Assembly: GCF_000260715.1 (NCBI RefSeq) | Contig: NC_017834.1 | Coordinates: 310,001 to 374,000 of the forward strand | Direction: 5' to 3' | Length of the DNA stretch: 64,000 bases | Source of the DNA: Bifidobacterium animalis subsp. animalis ATCC 25527 | Lineage (GTDB): Bacteria > Actinomycetota > Actinomycetes > Actinomycetales > Bifidobacteriaceae | Shown here: piece by piece, positions 1-8,969 of the stretch | Numbering within the stretch: the stretch's first letter is position 1 | How the letters are laid out: every line of letters begins with the position of its first letter | Program-made: the position numbers and the translations under genes | The notes under the pieces: generated by a model | Databases searched by the model: none | The model's input: only the letters and a program-made list of their open reading frames with translations | What the model was told of the DNA's origin: nothing

Positions 1-740
1 AAGCGCTTGAGCAGTTCAAGGGACTCATTCCGGATTCCGCGCTCATCGTCTCGCTCATGAAGGGCATTGAACAGAGCACCGGCAAGCGCATGGACCAGGT
101 GGTCTCTGAAGCGCTTGACCTGCCGACTGAGCGGTTCGCCGCGGTGTCCGGCCCGAATCTGAGCAAGCAGATCGCCGCGCGCCAGCCCGCCGCCACCGTG
201 ATCGCCTGCACCGACATCGACAACGCGCGCATGATGGCCAAGCTGTGCACCACCGACTACTTTAAGGCGTTCATCACCTCCGATGTAATCGGCCTGGAAC
301 TGTGCGGCTCGCTGAAGAACGTAGTCGCGCTCGCCGTCGGCATGAGCCACGGCGCGGGCTATGGCGAGAACACCGCCGCGATGATCGAGACGCGCGGTCT
401 CACTGAACTCACCGCAGTCGGAACCGCCGCCGGTGCGCTGCCGGAGACGTTCCACGGATTGGCCGGCGTGGGCGATCTCGTCGCCACCTGCGGCTCCCCG
501 CTCTCGCGCAATTACACGTTCGGCTTCAATCTGGGCAAGGGCATGAGTGTTGCCGAGGCGACGAAGGTGAGCGACGGCGTGGCGGAAGGCGTAGCCACGG
601 CCAGCGCGGTCGTTGAGCTCGGCGAGAAGTACCACGTGGACACTCCGCTCGCCAAGGCCGTCACGCGCGTGCTGAACGACGGCATCTCCTTCGACCAGAT
701 GGTCTCCGAGATGTTCCCGAAGGACATCACCGTGGAGTGA
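1..740 (+). CDS. gpsA: Glycerol-3-phosphate dehydrogenase [NAD(P)+], 5'-truncated by window edge
   Basis: Reduces dihydroxyacetone phosphate to sn-glycerol 3-phosphate for phospholipid synthesis, in the cytosol. The reading frame is open from base 3, upstream of the first ATG at 57, so the window starts inside the gene and the N-terminal Rossmann nucleotide-binding motif is missing. About 245 C-terminal residues are visible. The family's conserved segment LCGSLKNVVALAVGM carries the catalytic lysine, followed by GYGENTAAMIETRGL and GLAGVGDLVATC of the helical substrate domain. A GC-rich hairpin with a short T run follows the stop. The next gene, ddl, runs in the same direction about 480 bp away, across a family A repeat block. 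The identification is firm; only the 5' end is unseen. Confidence 0.95.
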   Translation, partial: ALEQFKGLIPDSALIVSLMKGIEQSTGKRMDQVVSEALDLPTERFAAVSGPNLSKQIAARQPAATVIACTDIDNARMMAKLCTTDYFKAFITSDVIGLELCGSLKNVVALAVGMSHGAGYGENTAAMIETRGLTELTAVGTAAGALPETFHGLAGVGDLVATCGSPLSRNYTFGFNLGKGMSVAEATKVSDGVAEGVATASAVVELGEKYHVDTPLAKAVTRVLNDGISFDQMVSEMFPKDITVE

Positions 741-770
741 CCCGCCCGGATTCGCGTATTTTTGCAGATT

Positions 771-805
771 GGCGCGCCCGCACATTGTGTGCCGGTGCGC
801 CTTTG
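771..805 (+). terminator. Probable Rho-independent terminator of gpsA
   Basis: GGCGCGCC (771-778) pairs with GGTGCGCC (794-801) through eight base pairs including one G-U, and TTTGTGT follows. It sits 30 bp after the gpsA stop. Confidence 0.5.
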
Positions 806-821
806 TGTATGCGCGGGCAGC

Positions 822-1084
822 CTTAGCCCGTAACGAGAAGTCTAGCCCGTAACGGATGGGGCGGATTCCTTCCCGGGATTGAATTCTGTTACGGGCTAGG
901 ATTTTGGCTTACGGGCTAAGGTGCAGATGGGTTCCTCGGGATTCTGAGATTTGTAAAACGTTGGAAAATGACGGATTACTGGAATCGGGCATTTGGATGT
1001 TGGGTGTTTCACGTTAGCCCGTAACAGAAATGGCTAGCCCGTAAGGGAAAGGTTAGCCCGTAAGGGAAAGGTTAGCCCGTAAGA
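822..1084. repeat. Family A palindromic repeat block (A1)
   Basis: Fills most of the gpsA-ddl gap. Two TAGCCCGTAA units (822-853) face two TTACGGGCTA units (888-920), forming one pair of complementary arms. After a core with TTGGAAAATGACGG (961-974), four further TAGCCCGTAA units follow at about 20-bp spacing (1014-1084). No open reading frame of coding character is seen here. Confidence 0.85.
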
Positions 1085-1219
1085 GTGGAGGGCGGGGAGA
1101 GCGGCTAGTATTCTTGGGAGGCAGCGCGGGCGCCGCGTTCCGTTCACTGCGGAGGCGGCGGCTCACAAGGCATGGAGCAGAATTCCGGGCGTAATATGCC
1201 CGGGCATAAGGAGATGGCA

Positions 1220-2356
1220 ATGGCGAAGACACGGGTGGCGGTTCTCTACGGCGGCAAGGCGGACGAACATTCGATTTCCTGCATCTCCGCCGCCACATTC
1301 ATGCGCGCGCTCGATCCGGAACTGTTCGAGGCCGTGCCGATCGGCATCACGAAGACCGGCACCTGGTTCGTAGGCGGCGAGGACCCGCTCGGCTGGAATC
1401 TGGCCGAAGGACTCCCCGAGGCGGTTGAGACGCCCGATTCGCGCGAAGTGGTGCTCACCATTGGCGCCGGTGGCGACGGGTTCCACGCCCGCAATGCCGA
1501 CGGCTCGCTTGATTCGCTTGGTCATATTGACGTGGTGCTGCCCGCCCTGCACGGCCCGTTCGGCGAGGATGGCACGATTCAAGGCCTGTTCGAGATGATG
1601 GGCGTGCCGTACGTGGGCTGCGGCGTGCTCGCCTCGGCCGCGTGCATGGACAAGCACTACACCAAGGTGCTGTTGCACGCCGCCGGCATTCCGGTGGCAC
1701 CGGGCATCACGCTCGACACCCGTCACTACGACGCCTCCGACGAGTTCGCCACCGACAGCGAGGAATTCCTGCGGCAGGTGAACGAGGCCGGCTTGCAGTA
1801 TCCGTTGTTCGTCAAGCCCAGTCGTGCCGGCTCCAGCTTCGGCGTGACCAAAGTGGAGCAGATTGGCGACGCAGCCGCACTCGCCGCCGCCGTGTTCGAG
1901 GCGAGCCAGCATGATTGGCGCGTGCTGGTCGAACAGGGCATTGACGCGCGCGAAATCGAATGCGCTGTGGTGCGCATTCACCCAACCGACCCGACCCGTG
2001 CCGCGCTACCTGGCGAAGTGGTGCTCGACCGGCGCAGCGAAGGCGACGACCAGTTCTACGATTTCGACAGCAAATACATGGACTCCCAGGCGAGCCACAC
2101 CGAGATCCCGGCGAAGATTGGCGATGACCTGATCGCGCGCGTCCGCGAAACCGCCGTACGCGCATTCGACGCGGTGGACGGCATGGGACTGAGCCGTGTG
2201 GACACCTTCGTGACCGCAGATGGCGACGTGCTCGTCAATGAGATCAACACACTGCCCGGATGCACTTCGATCTCGATGTTCCCGCAAGCGTGGGAGGCCA
2301 TGGGCATTCCGTTCCGCACCGTGGTCACCGACCTCATCGAAGGCGCGCTCGCCTGA
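1220..2356 (+). CDS. ddl: D-alanine--D-alanine ligase
   Basis: Joins two D-alanines with ATP to make the dipeptide that ends the peptidoglycan stem peptide; cytosolic. The 378-residue product is an ATP-grasp enzyme. The N-terminal domain has VAVLYGGKADEHSIS and LPALHGPFGEDGTIQG, the central domain KPSRAGSSFGV, and the C-terminal metal site EINTLPGCTSISMFP. The ATG at 1220 is chosen because AAGGAG ends six bases upstream; in-frame ATGs at 1172, 1196 and 1214 are possible but worse placed. Upstream lies repeat block A1. Length and motifs match the family, so the call is firm. Confidence 0.95.
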   Translation: MAKTRVAVLYGGKADEHSISCISAATFMRALDPELFEAVPIGITKTGTWFVGGEDPLGWNLAEGLPEAVETPDSREVVLTIGAGGDGFHARNADGSLDSLGHIDVVLPALHGPFGEDGTIQGLFEMMGVPYVGCGVLASAACMDKHYTKVLLHAAGIPVAPGITLDTRHYDASDEFATDSEEFLRQVNEAGLQYPLFVKPSRAGSSFGVTKVEQIGDAAALAAAVFEASQHDWRVLVEQGIDAREIECAVVRIHPTDPTRAALPGEVVLDRRSEGDDQFYDFDSKYMDSQASHTEIPAKIGDDLIARVRETAVRAFDAVDGMGLSRVDTFVTADGDVLVNEINTLPGCTSISMFPQAWEAMGIPFRTVVTDLIEGALA

Positions 2357-2509
2357 TTCGACCATTCCGGCGGTCGACTGTGCAGATTGATACAGAGTGC
2401 CCGACCGGTGTGCAATACAGGAATCTAAACTGCGTAAATAGGGAGTGACCAAGCTGGGACCGGGGCCATTTTTGTTAGGCTGATGCTGTTTTTCGACAGA
2501 GGGAGAATA

Positions 2510-3634
2510 ATGACACATCCAGAGAATCCGTACACCGGTGGCGAACAGCCAGCACAGCCGATCACGCCGCCGGCTGATCCGTACGGGCTGAATCCGAATG
2601 CCAATCCGAACCCGTACACGCAGCCGCAGGAACCGGCACAGCCATATGTACAGAACGCAGCACCGGAGCAGGGTCGCGAGGCATACGGCAACTCGAATTA
2701 CGAGCATGACGAATCTGCGCCTCAGTTCACTGGCAACGAGCCGGCACAACAGCCATACGGCACCCCGTATGAGCCGGCGGCCACGCAGCCGACGACCCAG
2801 CTCAACTACGGCGCCCCGCAGAACGCGGCACCGCAGTACGGCGAGCAGCCTGCGTATGGAGCGCCGGCAGGAGGCGCGCCGGTCTACGGTGAACCGAGTG
2901 GCCCCGCATACGGCAGCCCGGCACAGTTCCCGCCACAGGGTGGTTATGATCAGTACCCGCCGCAGGGGCCGACCGACAAGTACAACACGATGGCAATCGT
3001 CGGTCTCATTTTGGCGATTCTGTTCCCGCTCATCGGTCTGATCGTGTCGATCATCGCAATGGTGAACATCAACAAGCACGGCGGCAGCAAGGCGAGCAAG
3101 AATCTTTCGCTCGCCGGTACGATTGTGGGCGGCGTGCTCACCGTGGTCTCCATCATCGTGTCGATCATCGTGTTCAACAGTGTTCTGGCGGCGACGAACG
3201 AGATCGTCAGCGATTCGAAGTCGCCGAGCGCCACGCATTCGCAGACCCAGAGCACCACGGACCCCGACGAAGACATTGATGAGGACATCGACAACGACAT
3301 CGACGACATCGGCGACCAGCTCACCGACGGCTCGATCACGCTCGAAGAGGCGCTCAAGAACCCGACCGTGAAGAGCGAGCTCGAAAAGCAGATTCAAGGT
3401 CTGCCGGACGGCATGAAGGGCAGCGTCTCCGCCGAGGGCAACACACTGATCCTCACCTTCGACCTGGATTCCTCGCTCGCGGAATACTCCGATTCGCTGG
3501 CCGAGAGCCTCAATTCGGTGGGCAAATCCGCGGCCTCGCAGCTCAATGAGGACGGCGGCAACACCTACTCGGTGCGCATTGTGATCACGTCGGAGGGCAA
3601 GACGCTCTACGACAAGACCTCCACTAACGACTGA
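2510..3634 (+). CDS. Membrane protein with Pro/Gln/Tyr-rich N-terminus and DUF4190-like helices
   Basis: A 374-residue protein. Residues 1-155 are low-complexity, rich in Pro, Gln, Tyr, Gly and Ala (many YG-P motifs) and probably cytoplasmic. Two hydrophobic segments at about 160-182 and 201-223, separated by a short basic loop, resemble the DUF4190 helical hairpin. An acidic stretch (DEDIDEDIDNDIDD, about 253-266) leads into an extracytoplasmic C-terminal domain that resembles the DUF4854 type found in Gram-positive envelope proteins. GAGGGAGA precedes the ATG at 2510; an in-frame ATG at 2483 lacks this. Function is unknown. The architecture suggests a cell-envelope role. A good terminator follows. 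Confidence 0.8.
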   Translation: MTHPENPYTGGEQPAQPITPPADPYGLNPNANPNPYTQPQEPAQPYVQNAAPEQGREAYGNSNYEHDESAPQFTGNEPAQQPYGTPYEPAATQPTTQLNYGAPQNAAPQYGEQPAYGAPAGGAPVYGEPSGPAYGSPAQFPPQGGYDQYPPQGPTDKYNTMAIVGLILAILFPLIGLIVSIIAMVNINKHGGSKASKNLSLAGTIVGGVLTVVSIIVSIIVFNSVLAATNEIVSDSKSPSATHSQTQSTTDPDEDIDEDIDNDIDDIGDQLTDGSITLEEALKNPTVKSELEKQIQGLPDGMKGSVSAEGNTLILTFDLDSSLAEYSDSLAESLNSVGKSAASQLNEDGGNTYSVRIVITSEGKTLYDKTSTND

Positions 3635-3670
3635 TCCGCGGCAGATTTGCTTGCAGATTCGCGCGACAGG

Positions 3671-3702
3671 GCGGCATCCGGAATTTCGGGTGCCGCTTTT
3701 TG
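3671..3702 (+). terminator. Rho-independent terminator
   Basis: GCGGCATCCG (3671-3680) pairs with CGGGTGCCGC (3687-3696) over ten base pairs with one G-U, and five T follow. It ends the DUF4190-like gene. Confidence 0.85.
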
Positions 3703-3753
3703 TGTGCTCTTTTGCAGCGGCGGCGCACTGCCGAGCGGAATCAAGTGCGGCCT

Positions 3754-3825
3754 ACTTGGTTTGTTTCACTGGGAGGGAGTCTGGTGGAACAGACTAAGTA
3801 TGGGTGACTTGGTTTGTTCCGCAAA
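3754..3825. repeat. Family C repeat, two units
   Basis: ACTTGGTTTGTTTCACTGGG at 3754 recurs as ACTTGGTTTGTTCC at 3807; TTTGTT lies at 3760 and 3813, a spacing of 53 bp. Between them TGGAACAGACTAAG is a degenerate opposite arm (compare TGGGACAAACCAAG). This is the same family as the long array at 57,006-58,745. It occupies the leader of the CPBP gene. Confidence 0.75.
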
Positions 3826-3979
3826 ACTGGGGCGGAGAGGACCCGCGAGCGAGCCCTGCACAATGCGCGCGTCGTCACCAACTGGGGCAGAGCGGGCGGA
3901 TATGGAACAGGAGGGCGGCGAGCAAGGCGGGTTTGGTAATCTGGGGATATTTCAGCAGCAGATGAGCGCAAGGGGCACA

Positions 3980-5071
3980 ATGACCGAACCGGGACGCCCG
4001 CAGAGTCCGCAACAGAACACACGGGCGGGTGAATTCCAGCAGGCGTGGCAGGGCGAGTTCCAGCAGCCGCAGTATTGGCAGGAACCGCCGATGAATCAGA
4101 TGGGCGAACGGAATGCGGTGGAATCCGCACGCAGGTCTTACTCGCGCATAGGGGCGTCGTTCAGCGTGATGATCGTGGTGTGGATGGCGCTCGTGTTCGT
4201 GCTCGGGATCGGCATTAGCATGCTGCATCGCGAGGCCGCGCACTGGATGTGGGTGCCGCTGCTCGTCTCCGATTGCTCGCTGTACCTGGTGGCCGTGCCG
4301 CTCGCCTACCTCATGCTCAAGAGCGTGCCCGAGGAGCCCACGCGCAAGTTCGGCATGACCTTCGGCGAACTGTTCGAATGGTTCCTCGTGAGCCTGGCCA
4401 TCGTGTTCGTGGGCGGACTGCTCGGCAACGCGCTCGCTGCGCTGTTCTCGGGCGGCATGGCACAGAACCGTCTCGACAACATCGTCGGCGGAATCCCGGC
4501 ATGGCTCAATATTCTCGCCGTGGTGGTCGTGGGACCGATCGTGGAGGAGTGGCTGTGCCGCAAGCAGATCATCGCGCGCGTACGTCGCTACGGCGAGCGG
4601 TTGGCGATAGTGGTGTCGGCGCTCATCTTCGCACTGTTCCACCTGAATCTCTACCAGTTCTTCTACGCGTTCGGTCTCGGACTCGTGCTCGGGTACATCT
4701 ATATGCGCACGAGCCAGCTCAAATACACGATCGGCTTGCATATGGCGATCAATTTCCTGGGCAGCGTGGCCGGCCCGTTCTTCAGCGATTGGAGCGACGC
4801 CCATTCTGCCGCGCTCGAATCCGGCGAGGCGACCGGATCGGCGCTCATTATGGGCGTGGCCGCCATGCTGTACATTCTGCTGTATTTGGTGGCGGTGGTC
4901 GCGGGCGTGGTGCTGCTCATTATGAAATGCCGCAGACTCGAGTTCTACGTCACGCCCGCGCAACTGCCGAAAGGCACTGCCTGCTCGTGCGCGTTCGTCA
5001 ACGCCGGCATGGGCGTGTTCATCACGCTGACGGTGTTCGGCATGGTGTTGGCGCTTATGAACGTGATGTAG
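3980..5071 (+). CDS. CPBP-family intramembrane glutamic protease homologue
   Basis: About 363 residues. After a Gln/Pro-rich cytoplasmic N-terminus of about 55 residues come eight or so hydrophobic segments. The CPBP (Abi, Rce1-like) motifs are present: the double glutamate with arginine in VEEWLCRKQII (about 188-198; the usual EExxxR reads EEWLCR), FALFH (about 216-220) and a histidine in GLHMAIN (about 253). Family members cleave CAAX-type or bacteriocin-related substrates in the membrane; the substrate here is unknown. The frame is open from 3647, but that extension crosses a family C repeat. The ATG at 3980, with AAGGGG just upstream, is preferred; 3902 is an alternative. The 3' end overlaps the convergent mscS-like gene by 17 bp. 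Confidence 0.85.
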   Translation: MTEPGRPQSPQQNTRAGEFQQAWQGEFQQPQYWQEPPMNQMGERNAVESARRSYSRIGASFSVMIVVWMALVFVLGIGISMLHREAAHWMWVPLLVSDCSLYLVAVPLAYLMLKSVPEEPTRKFGMTFGELFEWFLVSLAIVFVGGLLGNALAALFSGGMAQNRLDNIVGGIPAWLNILAVVVVGPIVEEWLCRKQIIARVRRYGERLAIVVSALIFALFHLNLYQFFYAFGLGLVLGYIYMRTSQLKYTIGLHMAINFLGSVAGPFFSDWSDAHSAALESGEATGSALIMGVAAMLYILLYLVAVVAGVVLLIMKCRRLEFYVTPAQLPKGTACSCAFVNAGMGVFITLTVFGMVLALMNVM

Positions 5072-5879
5072 ATTTGCCGGTGAGTGCACCGCTTTCGTCA
5101 ATGCCGACCAATGAGGACGCCGTGAAGTTCAGATTGAGCTTGGAACTGTGCACTGCGCGCGCGATGGCGTCCGACAGCGCGGTGAGCGCGACGCCGTGCT
5201 TCGCATAGGCCACGATGTTGCCGCTCACGCCGTCGCTCGTGAAACCGGTGTAACGCACGACCGCCTTGTATTTCGGGTTCATGAGCGAGCGCGCGTGCGT
5301 GTTCACCGTGGTCAGCAGATCCTGAGCGAGCTTGGCCGTGTCGACGTCCGGCTTGGCGGTGAACGGGATCGTGACCAGGCATTCGTTCGCCGGGTCGAGC
5401 TTCTCCAACGCGGTGGTGTTGAGCACCGAGTTCGGGATCATCATGATGTTGCCGTTGCGCTCGCGCACCACGGTCTGCCGCCAATTGATGTCTTGCACCA
5501 CGCCGGTGACGCTGTTGATGCTCACCGTGTCGCCTGGCTGGATCACATGCGAGAACATGAGCGTGAACCCGCCGATCGTGTTCGCAATGGAATCCTTCAG
5601 ACCAAGCGAGATGGCCAGACCGCCTATGCCGAGTGCGGTGAACAGGCTCGCCGGGCTCACGCCGAACACCGGGTGCAGCACGATGGTGAGTGCGATCACC
5701 CACACCACCACGCGCGCGATGTTGATGAAGATCGACGCCTGTGGAATCTTGTTGTGTTCGAGTACCTTGCGCAGACCCTGGCTCAGTAGGCGTGTCACCA
5801 CGAACGCCAGCACCATGACGATGGTGAGCAGAATGATCTTCCCGCTGTTCGCCTTCAACCAGTCAAGCACATGTTCCAT
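5055..5879 (-). CDS. Mechanosensitive ion channel, MscS family
   Basis: A 274-residue membrane channel expected to open under membrane tension and release solutes during hypo-osmotic shock. An N-terminal hydrophobic helix (about 14-32) and two further helices (about 50-105) lead into the pore-lining segment GIGGLAISLGLKDSIANT. The beta domain GFTLMFSHVIQPGDTVSI with NSVTGVVQDINWRQTVVR follows, then an alpha/beta C-terminus. This is typical of small MscS proteins (E. coli MscS has 286 residues). The start at 5879 has no clear ribosome-binding site. The stop lies 17 bp inside the end of the convergent CPBP gene, so no intergenic terminator separates them. Confidence 0.9.
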   Translation of the reverse strand: MEHVLDWLKANSGKIILLTIVMVLAFVVTRLLSQGLRKVLEHNKIPQASIFINIARVVVWVIALTIVLHPVFGVSPASLFTALGIGGLAISLGLKDSIANTIGGFTLMFSHVIQPGDTVSINSVTGVVQDINWRQTVVRERNGNIMMIPNSVLNTTALEKLDPANECLVTIPFTAKPDVDTAKLAQDLLTTVNTHARSLMNPKYKAVVRYTGFTSDGVSGNIVAYAKHGVALTALSDAIARAVHSSKLNLNFTASSLVGIDESGALTGKSTSRS

Positions 5880-5926
5880 GCGTAACAGCGTAGCGTGCGG
5901 TGGTCACCGCATGCGGAATCTGCGGA

Positions 5927-6544
5927 CTAGCGCAGGGACTGCACAGGGCGGTGTTGCTCGCTCGAATCGAGTACGGTGCGCAGATTCGCGGCGACGGTGG
6001 CGATGTCGGGATTCGTCAGATCGTTGGTCGACAGACGATGCTCGATGCTCGGCCAATCACGCAGCACGCCGACGATGCCGCCGACTGTGAAATCGAGCAG
6101 GATGCGCGTGCTCAGGTCGATGTGATCGTAATCCATGTCGAAATTGCCGAGCAACGTCAGGCGAATGAAATCGCGGAGTGCCTCGGTGAGCTCGATCGTG
6201 CTATGTGGGCCGGCAAGCAGGGCGAGATGGTCGAACTGCTTGCGCATCTGCGGGTCGTTGAACGCCACGATGCATGTGCGCTGCCATTCCTGCCGCAGAT
6301 TCTCGGCAGTGGTGGCGTGGTCCATGATCGGTATGCTTTCGATGGCATGCATGATCGTGGCATCGGCAAGCTCAGGCAACCCGGAGAAATGGTAGTAGAA
6401 CGAGTTACGGTTCACGCCGGCCTCTCGGACGATGTCGGTCACCGTGATCTTCCCATACGGTCGTTCCCGCAGGAGCGCCCAGAACGCATTCTCCAAGCGC
6501 TGCTGCGCCGGTAAAACTTTGGGGTCTCGACGCGGCCTTGGCAT
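5927..6544 (-). CDS. TetR/AcrR-family transcriptional regulator
   Basis: A 205-residue protein. The N-terminal helix-turn-helix reads ERPYGKITVTDIVREAGVNR followed by NSFYYHFSGLPELAD (about 28-62), a classical TetR DNA-binding domain. The remaining helices form the ligand and dimer domain, and no ligand can be assigned. GAGGAG lies eight bases before the ATG. The upstream gap of 175 bp separates it from the DUF2974 gene, also on this strand; the MscS gene follows 47 bp downstream. Regulation of either neighbour is possible, but no operator palindrome was identified. Confidence 0.88.
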   Translation of the reverse strand: MPRPRRDPKVLPAQQRLENAFWALLRERPYGKITVTDIVREAGVNRNSFYYHFSGLPELADATIMHAIESIPIMDHATTAENLRQEWQRTCIVAFNDPQMRKQFDHLALLAGPHSTIELTEALRDFIRLTLLGNFDMDYDHIDLSTRILLDFTVGGIVGVLRDWPSIEHRLSTNDLTNPDIATVAANLRTVLDSSEQHRPVQSLR

Positions 6545-6719
6545 TAGAACTCCTCACCTATAAGGACATGCACGATATGGTGGTGGAATAATCTACGCGA
6601 TGCTCATCAACACTGCATATGTATGCACATCATGTGTGTACCTTCAGTCTAGTGTTCATGAGCTTCATATGGCCGGAAAATCAGCTTGTGGCAATGCTCT
6701 GGCGCACGTTTGGTCGAAG

Positions 6720-7916
6720 TCAGTGCGTGAAACGCGTCCCGGCCAGGAGCATAATGGCCTGATTGATGTAATGGCGGTCCTCACTGTCGAGCCCGACATA
6801 GGAGGAGAACAGCCCCGGAAGCGCTTTCATACCATCCGTGCGCAGCTGGGTGATGGTGGAGTGACCGCCGGAGGAGAGCACGCGGAACAGCGCCTCCACA
6901 CCATGCTCGCGTTGGCGTTGCGTCATGCCGTTCAGCCAGGTGTTCAACGCGTCGCGGAAATCGCGCGAGCTCTCGGACAGCGCGGGAACCGTGTCGAAGC
7001 GGTCGCCGTCCATAAGCCACGTGTAGCAGGAATGCTGCATGAGGCCGTCGGCGTTCGATTTGACGACGATCATATGTTCGCGCGGGCTCGACTGCAACAG
7101 CATGCCGATGATGGAGAACTCCGGGACGAGCTTGGTGATGCGGTCGACGATCGTGCCGTATTCGTAACTGGAGACGACGTCCTGATTGAATCCGGGTGAA
7201 TCGAAAGCGTAGATGCGTTCGATGCGGTCTTTGATCTGGTCGCGCGCGTTCATGGCTGCGTAGATCGCGATATTGCCGCCCTTGGAGTGGCCGGTGAGCA
7301 TGATGCGCGCGTTCGGCCAGAGTCTGCCCACCTTTTCGAGATAGTCGGCGGCGCGTTTCTGCGCGGGGATCGGATAGGTGAACGCCATGTTGAAATCCTC
7401 GCGCCAGCCGGTGAGCGAATCATCGGTGCCACGGAACGCGACGAGCAGCGTGCCGTCGGGCAGCTGGAACGTCTCGGCGGCGTACTGGGTCTGCTGCGAG
7501 ATGTCGAAACGCTCCTCGGCAGCGCTCATGCGGGTGACGGCGAACCGCGGATTGCGTTTGATCGAGCGGTAGAAGCGGTGCGGGGTCTCATCGTCATCGG
7601 AGAAGCCGGAATGATGCTCCCAATAGGGGTGGATGAGCTCGTATTCGTGCAGTCTTTCCTCCACCTCACGCAGTGTGGGGCCCGGGAATGGCGTGCGCCA
7701 CAGTGCGGCGAGCGAACGGCCCGGGTGTTTGAAATTGAAGTTGCGCAGCTTGCTGGGGGTGGAACCGAAGCATTCGAGCAGGGAGGAGAGCTGCGGCACC
7801 TCCTGCGGAATCTTGTCGTAGCTCAGAATCGCGTAGACCAGCGCGTCGGCAACATGGAACGGGTATTCCGAGAAGTCGCGCGTCTCCTGCACCACGTAGT
7901 CGATGATCGTTGCCAT
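6720..7916 (-). CDS. DUF2974 (Mbeg1-like) alpha/beta-hydrolase
   Basis: A 398-residue lipase-like protein. The nucleophile elbow is MLTGHSKGGNIAIYAA (serine near residue 207) in a class 3 lipase-like fold; LLVAFRGTDDSLTGWREDF precedes it and IYAFDSPGFNQ follows. This is the arrangement of the DUF2974 family. The substrate is unknown; relatives are proposed esterases or lipases. The frame runs on upstream to 8222, but the ATG at 7916 has GGAGGG five bases before it and starts the conserved sequence MATIIDYV. It is transcribed away from the CmpB-like gene. Confidence 0.85.
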   Translation of the reverse strand: MATIIDYVVQETRDFSEYPFHVADALVYAILSYDKIPQEVPQLSSLLECFGSTPSKLRNFNFKHPGRSLAALWRTPFPGPTLREVEERLHEYELIHPYWEHHSGFSDDDETPHRFYRSIKRNPRFAVTRMSAAEERFDISQQTQYAAETFQLPDGTLLVAFRGTDDSLTGWREDFNMAFTYPIPAQKRAADYLEKVGRLWPNARIMLTGHSKGGNIAIYAAMNARDQIKDRIERIYAFDSPGFNQDVVSSYEYGTIVDRITKLVPEFSIIGMLLQSSPREHMIVVKSNADGLMQHSCYTWLMDGDRFDTVPALSESSRDFRDALNTWLNGMTQRQREHGVEALFRVLSSGGHSTITQLRTDGMKALPGLFSSYVGLDSEDRHYINQAIMLLAGTRFTH

Positions 7917-8030
7917 ATTGCCCTCCGATTGGTCACTTCCATAGTAGGAGATGAATAAGTCCGACCGTATCGTTGCCAGCGCAACCGGGTATGGGAGCCC
8001 GACATACGGGGCGTATGAGACAGTGAAGGC

Positions 8031-8906
8031 ATGTGGCTTGCAGCAGTGGAAAAAACGTTTGTATGGTTCCTTCTCTACAGTTTCGTCGGATGGGTGTGGG
8101 AGACCGTACTCAACATCGTGATGAAGAAACGGTTCGTGGACCGTGGCATATTGAACGGCCCGATCTGCCCGATCTACGGTTTCGGGGCGGCGCTCGCGAT
8201 CTTCGTGCTGCACGACGAGCATTCGCTCATCGCCGTGTTCCTGAGCAGCGGCGTGCTCGCCTGCACGTTGGAATACATCACCTCATGGGGCATAGAGAAA
8301 CTCTTCCACATGCAGCTGTGGGACTATTCGAACAAGCCGTTCAACATCAACGGCCGCGTCTATTTGAACGGCTTCCTGTTCTTCGCCGCGGGCTGCACCG
8401 TGGTGAAGGAATGGGTGCAGCCCGCCGTCATGCGCATGCTCGACCGCCTCGACCCGCTCTGGCTCAACATCGTGAGCATCACGCTGTTCGCGATCCTCAT
8501 GGCCGACGTCGCCGTGACTCTCGCCGGTCTGATCAGCATGAACAGCAAGCTCGGGCGCGCGGAGGAGTATATCAAATCCGTAAAGAAAGAGCAGATTGCC
8601 AAAATGGATGTGCATATCACGGCTGCAGACGAGCGCATCGAACAGATCGAGCAGCGTGCGGAAGGCGCCGCAGACCGCGTGAAGGAAACCGTCGCCCGCA
8701 CGCAGGTCGCCGAGCGTGTGAGCGGTGGCGTGGAGAGTGCGAAGACGCGCGGTGCGGAGCTGTCTGCAAAACTGCACGGCACCTTCAACTGGCAGCAGCG
8801 CAGGCTCCTCGACGCCTACCCGGAGATGAAGCCGGAGCGTGGACGGTCGGTGATCGGCGAGATCCGCGCGCAACTCGCGAAATACGGCAGGAAACATAAC
8901 GCGTGA
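8031..8906 (+). CDS. Putative membrane protein, ABC_trans_CmpB (PF06541) type
   Basis: A 291-residue protein. Residues 1-160 hold about five hydrophobic helices with the family's conserved YSFVGWVWETVLN, FVDRGILNGPICPIYG and YLNGFLFFAAG. Residues 175-245 look like a charged coiled coil (ADERIEQIEQRAEGAADRV), followed by a basic tail. PF06541 members are annotated as putative ABC permeases, but no ATPase partner lies beside this gene, so transport is unproven. The aminotransferase begins 63 bp downstream on the same strand and may be co-transcribed. Confidence 0.8.
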   Translation: MWLAAVEKTFVWFLLYSFVGWVWETVLNIVMKKRFVDRGILNGPICPIYGFGAALAIFVLHDEHSLIAVFLSSGVLACTLEYITSWGIEKLFHMQLWDYSNKPFNINGRVYLNGFLFFAAGCTVVKEWVQPAVMRMLDRLDPLWLNIVSITLFAILMADVAVTLAGLISMNSKLGRAEEYIKSVKKEQIAKMDVHITAADERIEQIEQRAEGAADRVKETVARTQVAERVSGGVESAKTRGAELSAKLHGTFNWQQRRLLDAYPEMKPERGRSVIGEIRAQLAKYGRKHNA

Positions 8907-8969
8907 CGTGCGGGCATAGGATGGGTCTGGAAATCTCCAGGCAACGAACGGCATAGCGAAAGGCTCGGC